In this document: one piece after another, positions 51,955 to 58,843 of the stretch
Layout: each line of letters begins with the position of its first letter
Position numbering within the stretch: position 1 is the first letter of the stretch
DNA from: Clostridium amylolyticum
Lineage (GTDB): Bacteria > Bacillota > Clostridia > Clostridiales > Clostridiaceae
DNA: 64,000 nt
Direction of reading: 5' to 3'
Assembly (NCBI RefSeq): GCF_900142075.1
Contig: NZ_FQZO01000003.1
Coordinates: forward strand, 536,523-600,522
Notes under the pieces: generated by a model
What the model was told of the DNA's origin: nothing
Databases searched by the model: none
The model's input: only the letters and a program-made list of their open reading frames with translations
Made by a program: the position numbers and the translations under genes

Positions 51955-52643
51955 GTAGAATTAATGGTAGAGATTATATTTATTTGGTTTGGAAATGTCA
52001 TAGTACTAGACAAAGATATATAGTCGGGGAGCTATCTCAAAATGGTAAGTATGAATTTAAATATAGAATTAGTGATGTAAATAAAGCAATTCAGAATGGG
52101 TTTGAACCATTAATAGCATTTCCAAATATAAATGAAGTATATGAAAGTAATGACGTGTTTCCTGCATTCTCGAGTAGATTGCCTGATAAGAGAAGAAGAG
52201 ATATAAGAGAAATATTAGCTAAATATAAACTGGAAAGATATGATACCTTTGAACTTTTAAAAAAAAGTGGAGGCAAATTGCCTACAGATAGTTTAGAATT
52301 TATAGACCCAATATTTTTAGATGAAGCTAATATTGTAAGAGAATTTTATATAGCAGGTGTTAAATTCCATGATTATTGTAATAAAAAAAATAAGACTATT
52401 AATTTTGAATTGAAAATTAATGAAAACCTTATTTTAGAAAAAGATCCTAGTAATGAGTATGATGAATATGCAATTAAAGTTAAGAATAAAGAGAATAAAG
52501 TTATTGGATTTATACCAATATTTTTTAGTAAACCAATAGGTAAAGCAATTGATAGTAAAAGAAAAATTACATGTGTTGTAATTGCTAAAGAGTGTAGTAA
52601 TACTTGCGCAGAGTGTATAAAAGTAAGATTAAATATTTTGTAA
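51951..52643 (+). CDS. HipA-N-like plus HIRAN domain protein
   Basis: A 230-residue partner of the kinase. Residues ~8-85 (QRYIVGELSQNGKYEFKY through PAFSSRLPDKRRRDIREIL) resemble the HipA N-terminal subdomain. Residues ~135-230 form a HIRAN domain: FYIAGVKFHDY, then ENLILEKDPSNEYDEYAIKV and KVIGFIPIFFSKPIGKAI. HIRAN domains bind DNA ends or damaged DNA in helicase-linked proteins. The ATGA overlap with the kinase gene implies coupled translation and complex formation. This could be the DNA-sensing and inhibitory half of a split HipA system. That role is inference. Confidence 0.68.
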   Translation: MSRINGRDYIYLVWKCHSTRQRYIVGELSQNGKYEFKYRISDVNKAIQNGFEPLIAFPNINEVYESNDVFPAFSSRLPDKRRRDIREILAKYKLERYDTFELLKKSGGKLPTDSLEFIDPIFLDEANIVREFYIAGVKFHDYCNKKNKTINFELKINENLILEKDPSNEYDEYAIKVKNKENKVIGFIPIFFSKPIGKAIDSKRKITCVVIAKECSNTCAECIKVRLNIL

Positions 52644-52671
52644 CCATAAGGATATAGTATAAAAGAACATG

Positions 52672-52700
52672 TTTACAAATCATTGCAGTTATGGTATATT
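52672..52700 (+). promoter_or_regulatory. tracrRNA promoter
   Basis: TTTACA (52672-52677), 17-bp spacer, TATATT (52695-52700), preceded by TGG. Predicted start near 52707 gives a ~110-nt transcript ending at the terminator at 52782-52816. Confidence 0.75.
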
Positions 52701-52706
52701 TAACAT

Positions 52707-52818
52707 AGGAACTAGGTAAATATGTATAGCATATGGAGAGTTTAACTAGTTACTATAACAAGGCGTAAAGCCGTAAAGTATCCCCTATGTTCGTATGAGC
52801 ATGGGGGTATCTTTTTAT
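52707..52818 (+). ncRNA. tracrRNA of the type II-C system
   Basis: The anti-repeat at 52723-52759 matches the reverse complement of the CRISPR repeat over ~32 of 37 positions, with a short internal bulge and a one-base insertion. That makes it pair with the minus-strand crRNA. A small nexus hairpin follows (GGC-GTAAA-GCC, 52762-52772), then a terminator stem CCCCTATG/CATGGGGG (52782-52789 with 52800-52807) and five Ts. The order anti-repeat, nexus, terminator hairpin is standard for Cas9 guide scaffolds. It sits upstream of cas9 on the same strand. Confidence 0.9.
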
Positions 52819-52913
52819 ATCCTTATGTATACGTTTTTATTAGAAATAATTTATTTTATCAAATAAATTTTTATATAGATTTTCTTAAAATACACTTGTA
52901 AGGTGGGGTTCAA

Positions 52914-55900
52914 ATGGAAAATGAAATCAACTATGCTTTGGGGCTTGATATTGGGATTACATCTGTGGGATGGTCGGTAATTAATTTAGATGTAAATAGA
53001 ATTGAGGATTTAGGGGTTAGGATTTTTAATGCTGCTGAAAATCCACAGGATGGTTCATCGTTAGCTTTGCCAAGGAGAATGGCTAGAGGAAGAAGACGCT
53101 TGCTTAGAAGAAAAGCTTATAGGATAAATAGAGTGAAAAATCTTATATTAAAAAGAGAAATATTAAGTGAGGATGAATTGAACAGTCTTTTTACTAATAA
53201 AGAGGTTATTAGTGTATGGGAAGCAAGAGTAAAAGGATTGGATGAACAATTATCTAGGGATGAATGGGCAAAAATTTTAATTAACTTTTGTAAAAGAAGA
53301 GGATTTAAGTCTAATAGAAAAAATGAATCTAAGGATAAAGAAGCTGGACAAATTATAAGCAGCATAAATAATAATCTTGAAAAAATGAAAGAGTCAAATG
53401 CAAGAACCATTGGAGAATTTATCTATACTGATGCCATGAATTCAGGAGATAAATACATATCATTACGTAATAAATCTGGCGAGTATAATATGTGTGTTTC
53501 AAGGAGTATGATTAGAGAAGAAATACATATGCTCTTTGAAAAGCAAAGAGAATTTGGAAATAAATTCGCTACAGATGAAATAGAAGATGAATACTTAAAC
53601 ATATTTAATTCTCAAAGGCCATACTCTAAATTTGAAGATTTAGAAAAATTAGTAGGGTTTTGTACTTTTGAAAAAAAGAAGTATAAAAGAGCACCTAAGA
53701 ATTGTATTTCAGCAGAGGAGTTCGTTTTATATGACAATATGAATAAGCTTTCAATTATTAAGAATGGTGATAAAAGAAAGTTAAAAGAAGAGGAAAGAAA
53801 TTTAATTATCAGCGAAGCCTTTAAAAAGAAAGAGATAAAATATACTAGTTTGAGAAATTTATTAAATTTAGAGGAAGATGAATTTTTTTCAACCTTAACC
53901 TATAGTCTTGATAAAGATAAAGCTAAAACTGAAAATACAAAATTTATTTCATTAAAAGGTTATCACGAAATAAGAAAGTCCATAGAAAATGGAGTAAGCA
54001 AAGAGTATTGGGAAGAAATTAAAAATAATAGAAAGATGCTGAATGATATAGCTTATGTTTTGACTTTAGGGAAGACAGATGAGGATATTATTAAACAATT
54101 AAAACTTAGAAATATCACAGATGAAATAGTTATACAATCACTCTTAGATATTTCTTTTAGCAAGTTCAATAATCTATCTATAGAAGCTATTGAAAGAATA
54201 TTACCCTTTATGAAAAAGGGATATCAATATAATGAAGCTTGTGAATTGGCTGGATATGACTTTAAAGCAATATATAAAGGAACTAGGTCTAAAAAATTAC
54301 CAGTGATTGAAATAGATGAAATAGTAAATCCTGTAGTTAACAGAGCTTTAGCCCAAACAAGAAAAGTTATAAATGCAGTTATAGATAGATATGGCTCACC
54401 AGTAAGAATAAATATAGAACTTGCCAGGGAGTTAGCTAAAAACTTTAAAGATAGAAAAGCTATTGAAAAAGAGCAAAAAGAAAACAGAGATAATGTTGAT
54501 AAAATAAAAGAAGAAATTAAAATTTTAATGAGAAGAGAACCCACATCCAGTGAAGTGCTTAAATATAGATTATGGCAGCAACAAAGGTGGGAATGTGCGT
54601 ATACTCAACAACCTATACCTATAGAAAAGCTATTTCATGAAGGGTATTGTGAGATAGACCACATATTACCCTTTAGTAGATCCTTTGATAACAGTCTATC
54701 CAATAAAGTATTAGTATTAGGTGTAGAAAATCAAAGAAAAGGTAATAGGACTCCTTTTGAGTATTTTGGAGATGTTGAAGAGCGATGGAACAGATTCCAA
54801 ATATGGGTTAATGGAAGTAGTTTAAATTACAAGAAAAAAGTTAACTTGCTAAAGAAGAAATTTTCCAAAGAGGAACAAGATGAATGGAAGGCCAGAAACC
54901 TGCAAGATACAAAATATATATGTAAATATATAGCTAATTATATTAACAACAGATTAGAATTTAAAGAAAGTGATTCAAAACAAAAGGTTATTACTATTAA
55001 TGGAAGAGCCACAGCTTACTTAAGAGCAAAATGGGGATTAAATAAAGTTAGAGAAGATGGGGATAAACATCATGCTTTAGATGCAACTGTAGTTGCAGTT
55101 ACGACCCAAGGCATGGTACAAAAAATATCTAGATATAGTAAGGCTAATGAATTAAGATTTTTTAGAGATAACGATGAATTTGTAGATATAGAAACTGGAG
55201 AAATAGTAAAATCTGCAGATAATAGAGAAGTTTTAAAAGATATACTTCCTAGATCTTGGAGGGGATTCAGTGAAGAACTTAAGATGAGATTAAGTGAACA
55301 ACCTCTTTATGAACTTGAGAAATATCCAATAGCTACTTACGATTTAGAGTTTATGCAAAACACAGTAAAACCTATATTAGTCTCAAGAGTTCCTTTCAGA
55401 AAAATTGGAGGGAAATTGTTTGGTGAAACCATTTACTCAAGTAAAGCTTTCAAAGAAGATTACTTTATTAAGAAAAAGAAACTAACAGAATTAACTAAGG
55501 AAGATTTGAAAAATATCTATAATTATAGCTGTGATAAAATACTTTACGATGCCATAACAGAAAGAATGGAAGAGTTTAATTATAATGCTAAAAAGGCCTT
55601 CCAAGAGGAATTTAGAAAACCAACTAAAAGTGGTGAAAAAGGGCCTATTGTGAGAAGTATTAAAATAAAAACAAAAGTTCCTTTTAAAGATGGAATAGAA
55701 GTGAAGAATGTTGATGGATTAGTGGCTAAGGATGGAATGGTAAGGATAGATATTTATGAAAAAGAGGGTAAGTATTTTGCAGTACCGGTATATAGATATC
55801 AGTTAGCTAATGGAATAATTCCTAAAAAAGCAGCATTGCAGTCAAAGTCAGAAGAGGATTGGCCAATAATGGGTGAAAGTTATAAATTTAATTTTTCTAT

Positions 55901-56123
55901 CTATAAAAATGATTTAATAGAAATAAGATATAAGAGGAAGAAAGGATATTTTGGATATTATGATAAATTTAATAGACATACAGCTTCGTTGGTTATTAAA
56001 GAGCACGATAATGCAAAAGAGTATGAAGGAATTGGAATAAAATCAGATGTTTTAGAATTTAACAAATATGAGGTAGACGTACTAGGAAATTATTATAAAG
56101 TTAAAGTAGGTGGAAACAATTGA
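52914..56123 (+). CDS. cas9: CRISPR-associated endonuclease Cas9, type II-C
   Basis: A 1069-residue crRNA/tracrRNA-guided DNA nuclease, the compact II-C size. RuvC-I is GLDIGITSVGWSV with Asp12; the Arg-rich bridge helix is RRMARGRRRLLRRKAYRI at ~54; RuvC-II is INIELARELA (~500). HNH is YCEIDHILPFSRSFDNSLSN at ~578, with the catalytic His and Asn; RuvC-III is DKHHALDATVVAV at ~715. The C-terminal ~300 residues are the PAM-interacting region. All catalytic residues seem intact. AGGTGGGG precedes the ATG. It overlaps cas1 by four bases. PAM is unknown. Confidence 0.96.
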   Translation: MENEINYALGLDIGITSVGWSVINLDVNRIEDLGVRIFNAAENPQDGSSLALPRRMARGRRRLLRRKAYRINRVKNLILKREILSEDELNSLFTNKEVISVWEARVKGLDEQLSRDEWAKILINFCKRRGFKSNRKNESKDKEAGQIISSINNNLEKMKESNARTIGEFIYTDAMNSGDKYISLRNKSGEYNMCVSRSMIREEIHMLFEKQREFGNKFATDEIEDEYLNIFNSQRPYSKFEDLEKLVGFCTFEKKKYKRAPKNCISAEEFVLYDNMNKLSIIKNGDKRKLKEEERNLIISEAFKKKEIKYTSLRNLLNLEEDEFFSTLTYSLDKDKAKTENTKFISLKGYHEIRKSIENGVSKEYWEEIKNNRKMLNDIAYVLTLGKTDEDIIKQLKLRNITDEIVIQSLLDISFSKFNNLSIEAIERILPFMKKGYQYNEACELAGYDFKAIYKGTRSKKLPVIEIDEIVNPVVNRALAQTRKVINAVIDRYGSPVRINIELARELAKNFKDRKAIEKEQKENRDNVDKIKEEIKILMRREPTSSEVLKYRLWQQQRWECAYTQQPIPIEKLFHEGYCEIDHILPFSRSFDNSLSNKVLVLGVENQRKGNRTPFEYFGDVEERWNRFQIWVNGSSLNYKKKVNLLKKKFSKEEQDEWKARNLQDTKYICKYIANYINNRLEFKESDSKQKVITINGRATAYLRAKWGLNKVREDGDKHHALDATVVAVTTQGMVQKISRYSKANELRFFRDNDEFVDIETGEIVKSADNREVLKDILPRSWRGFSEELKMRLSEQPLYELEKYPIATYDLEFMQNTVKPILVSRVPFRKIGGKLFGETIYSSKAFKEDYFIKKKKLTELTKEDLKNIYNYSCDKILYDAITERMEEFNYNAKKAFQEEFRKPTKSGEKGPIVRSIKIKTKVPFKDGIEVKNVDGLVAKDGMVRIDIYEKEGKYFAVPVYRYQLANGIIPKKAALQSKSEEDWPIMGESYKFNFSIYKNDLIEIRYKRKKGYFGYYDKFNRHTASLVIKEHDNAKEYEGIGIKSDVLEFNKYEVDVLGNYYKVKVGGNN

Positions 56124-57019
56124 GCTTTAGAAGCATAATAATTTCTAATGCTGCTAATTTAACACTTAGAAATAATAATCTAATAATAAATGTTGAAGAA
56201 GAATTTCAAATTCCTATAGAGGATATATCTGTGTTAGTTATAGAAGGTGTATCCGTTAAATTAACTAGCAGATTATTAAGTAATTTAGCAGAAAACAATG
56301 TGGCAACTATTGTTTGTGATGAGAAACACTTACCATCATCTATATTGCTACCTTTAAATTCACACCATAGGGCATATAAAGTGCTAAAAGACCAGTTGAG
56401 TCAAAGTGCTGCTTTTAGCAAAAGAATATGGCAAAGTATAATTAAACAAAAATTATATAATCAGGGGAAATGCCTAGAGCTTCTATCTCTGGAAGGAGTG
56501 GAATTTTTAAATAAGCTCTCTACTTCAGTTGAGAGTGGGGACAGGGGGAATAGGGAAGCTATAGGAGCAAAGTATTATTTTAAATCTTTATTTGGAGAAG
56601 ATTTTACACGAAATGATGATAATGGTATTAATTCTGCTTTAAACTATGGATATACAATTATGAGAAGTGCAGTGGCAAGAACACTTGTTATGTATGGATT
56701 CAACACTACACTGGGAGTAAATCATTGTAATGAGCTGAACTCTTTTAATCTTGCGGATGATTTTATGGAACCACTTAGGCCTATTGTAGATTTATGGGTT
56801 CATAATAATATAAAGTATGATGATGCCTTAAGCAAAGAGCACAGAATAGCATTGGTGGATTTAGTTAATAGTGAGTGTATTATTGATGAGCAAAATCATT
56901 CCATTTTAAATGCTATAGACAAGATGGTTGCCTCTTATACAACAGCTTGTAGTAAAAAAGATTTTAGATTATTAAAGTTACCTACAATAAAACAATTGGA
57001 ATACCATTATTATGAGTAG
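56120..57019 (+). CDS. cas1: CRISPR spacer integrase Cas1
   Basis: A 299-residue integrase subunit of the type II branch. The N-terminal beta domain starts FRSIIISNAANLTLRNNNL. The C-terminal helical catalytic domain includes the YYFKSLFGEDFTRNDDNGIN region and the LGVNHCNELNSFNLADDFME stretch with metal-type His and Asp. The TTG start overlaps the cas9 stop as TTGA, with AGGTGG upstream. It makes the Cas1-Cas2 complex with the next gene. There is no csn2 or cas4, hence II-C. Confidence 0.94.
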   Translation: MSFRSIIISNAANLTLRNNNLIINVEEEFQIPIEDISVLVIEGVSVKLTSRLLSNLAENNVATIVCDEKHLPSSILLPLNSHHRAYKVLKDQLSQSAAFSKRIWQSIIKQKLYNQGKCLELLSLEGVEFLNKLSTSVESGDRGNREAIGAKYYFKSLFGEDFTRNDDNGINSALNYGYTIMRSAVARTLVMYGFNTTLGVNHCNELNSFNLADDFMEPLRPIVDLWVHNNIKYDDALSKEHRIALVDLVNSECIIDEQNHSILNAIDKMVASYTTACSKKDFRLLKLPTIKQLEYHYYE

Positions 57020-57335
57020 GCGATTTATGAGATTATTAGTATTTTTTGATTTACCTGTTGTAGAGAGGAAAGATAGGAAGGCGTATCAGGAGTTTAGGAG
57101 ATTTTTATTAAACGATGGTTACATAATGATTCAATTCTCTGTGTATTCTAGGATTTGTAATGGAATTGATGGAGCAAATAAGCATATTGCAAGGCTTAAA
57201 AAGAATTTACCACCTAAAGGATCAGTTAGATATCTCCAAATAACAGAAAAACAATATTGTGAAATGACTTTTTTAGTAGGTTCACCAAATCCGCAAGAAA
57301 AGAATATAAATTCAAGCCAATTGAATGTTTTTTAA
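57012..57335 (+). CDS. cas2: CRISPR-associated protein Cas2
   Basis: A 107-residue ferredoxin-fold protein. RFMRLLVFFDLPVVERKDR at the N-terminus holds the conserved Asp of the first strand. DGYIMIQFSVYSRICNG and SVRYLQITEKQYCEM follow. It is the structural scaffold of the Cas1 integrase. It overlaps cas1 by eight bases and is followed 10 bp later by a minus-strand terminator and then by the array. Confidence 0.93.
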   Translation: MSRRFMRLLVFFDLPVVERKDRKAYQEFRRFLLNDGYIMIQFSVYSRICNGIDGANKHIARLKKNLPPKGSVRYLQITEKQYCEMTFLVGSPNPQEKNINSSQLNVF

Positions 57336-57373
57336 AAGGTAAAAACCCCTTGAAACCTAGTTGTTTCAAGGGG
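57336..57373 (-). terminator. Terminator of the minus-strand crRNA transcripts
   Basis: CCCCTTGAAAC (57346-57356) and GTTTCAAGGGG (57363-57373) form a perfect 11-bp stem. On the minus strand it is followed by five Ts and then ACCTTTT, a classical rho-independent terminator. On the plus strand it lacks a T-run. It therefore supports array transcription toward cas2. Confidence 0.85.
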
Positions 57374-57386
57374 GTTGCCAGTTCCT

Positions 57387-58544
57387 ATTATAGCATATGG
57401 AGAATTTACTAGGAACTATAACCCTTATGATATCGGCGTATTTATATATGACATTATAGCATATGGAGAATTTACTAGGAACTATAACTCTTCGCATAAG
57501 CCATTGCAATTTGCTTTTATTATAGCATATGGAGAATTTACTAGGAACTATAACCATAGCTGTGGACATACCTAATATAGCCAAATTATAGCATATGGAG
57601 AATTTACTAGGAACTATAACTAAAAATGTAAAGGTAAATAAACCAAAGGAATTATAGCATATGGAGAATTTACTAGGAACTATAACTCATTAATTCACTC
57701 ATTTTTAATCCTCCTAATTATAGCATATGGAGAATTTACTAGGAACTATAACCGCTTGGCTTAAGTTCCAAGGTTACTGTTGATTATAGCATATGGAGAA
57801 TTTACTAGGAACTATAACCAAGAAAAAGTATCAACCTACGAAAGACAAATTATAGCATATGGAGAATTTACTAGGAACTATAACTTAAATTACCTAACTT
57901 CCCCGTTTAACACTATTATAGCATATGGAGAATTTACTAGGAACTATAACGAGTTGCTTTCCCTTGTCGCGCGTCTACAAATTATAGCATATGGAGAATT
58001 TACTAGGAACTATAACCATTGGCTTTAAGGCCTGTTAAGGCAGAAAATTATAGCATATGGAGAATTTACTAGGAACTATAACGGTACATCATACTTAGAT
58101 GCTGATTGCATAATTATAGCATATGGAGAATTTACTAGGAACTATAACAAATAGCATGGGATAAAGAACTAAGTGAATATTATAGCATATGGAGAATTTA
58201 CTAGGAACTATAACACATTGGAGAAGATATACCTCAACAGACTAATTATAGCATATGGAGAATTTACTAGGAACTATAACCTTGTCTTTCTGTTATTTTT
58301 AGTAAAAATGATTATAGCATATGGAGAATTTACTAGGAACTATAACTGTACAAATCTTCCATCTCTTGTTCTGTTAATTATAGCATATGGAGAATTTACT
58401 AGGAACTATAACTAACCCTTTTAGCGTTATATACTTCAGTTAATTATAGCATATGGAGAATTTACTAGGAACTATAACAAATAATTGATATAATTAATAT
58501 AGATATAAATAATAGCATATGGAGAACTTACTGGAAACAATTAC
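57387..58544 (-). CRISPR. Type II-C CRISPR array, 17 perfect repeats plus a degenerate terminal repeat
   Basis: 36-bp repeats start every 66 bp from 57387 (17 identical copies, last at 58443-58478). A further copy at 58509-58544 keeps the spacing but has six mismatches. All 17 spacers are 30 bp. Transcription is probably on the minus strand: the tracrRNA anti-repeat pairs with that strand, and each repeat there ends TGCTATAAT, a perfect extended -10, as in Neisseria II-C arrays where each repeat carries a promoter. The degenerate repeat lacks that -10 (TGCTATTAT). Its position suggests new spacers are added at the cas2 side. Because 66 is a multiple of three, reading frames run through the array, but they are not genes. 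Confidence 0.97.
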
Positions 58545-58681
58545 CGGAATTCGTGGATAACAAACAAAAATATTATAAAATTGGTAATATAATCAAAGAG
58601 ATGTCCAAGGTAGATAAGATTATTTATAATGATTCTCAGAGCGCCAAGTTTTCAGTATGGAAATTAGCAAAGAAAGATTAA
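58520..58681 (+). pseudogene. Gene remnant beside the array
   Basis: An open frame without a start ends at TAA 58679-58681. It reads YWKQLPEFVDNKQKYYKIGN and ends VWKLAKKD. It looks like the C-terminus of a real protein and is cut off at its 5' side by, or overlaps with, the degenerate repeat. I do not recognise the family. An ATG at 58601 is in frame but has no ribosome-binding site. Confidence 0.45.
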
Positions 58682-58696
58682 TATCAAATGATTTTT

Positions 58697-58744
58697 CTTT
58701 GTAAAATGTGATTAATAAATAAATTTACAAAGAGATTTACAAAG
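58697..58744. promoter_or_regulatory. CTTTGTAAA / TTTACAAAG sites before pglZ
   Basis: CTTTGTAAA at 58697-58705 is the reverse complement of TTTACAAAG at 58724-58732 and again 58736-58744. TTTACA at 58736 with TTAAAT 17 bp later is a weak promoter candidate. A related CTTTACAA/TTGTAAAG pair lies between brxB and brxC (42903-42932). They could be operator sites. There is no candidate BREX regulator in the window. Confidence 0.4.
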
Positions 58745-58760
58745 AAAATAAAGTTAATTT

Positions 58761-58827
58761 AAATGTCATTTTCTATAAGTGACATTGCTTAAAAAATAAG
58801 CAATGCTTCATATAGAAAATGACATTT
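58761..58827 (+). other. Long hairpin in the pglZ leader
   Basis: A perfect 17-bp stem (58761-58777 with 58811-58827) carries an inner 9-bp stem (CATTGCTTA 58783-58791 with TAAGCAATG 58797-58805). It ends four bases before the AGAGG of pglZ, so it could control initiation of translation or be a transcription attenuator without a T-run. Confidence 0.7.
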
Positions 58828-58843
58828 TCAAAGAGGTGTACAT

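Noticed and set aside
57366..58415. Long open frames made of IIAYGEFTRNYN-type repeats (both strands)
   Set aside because: They are translations of the CRISPR repeats. The 66-bp unit is a multiple of three, so frames stay open through the array. No ribosome-binding sites and no protein family.
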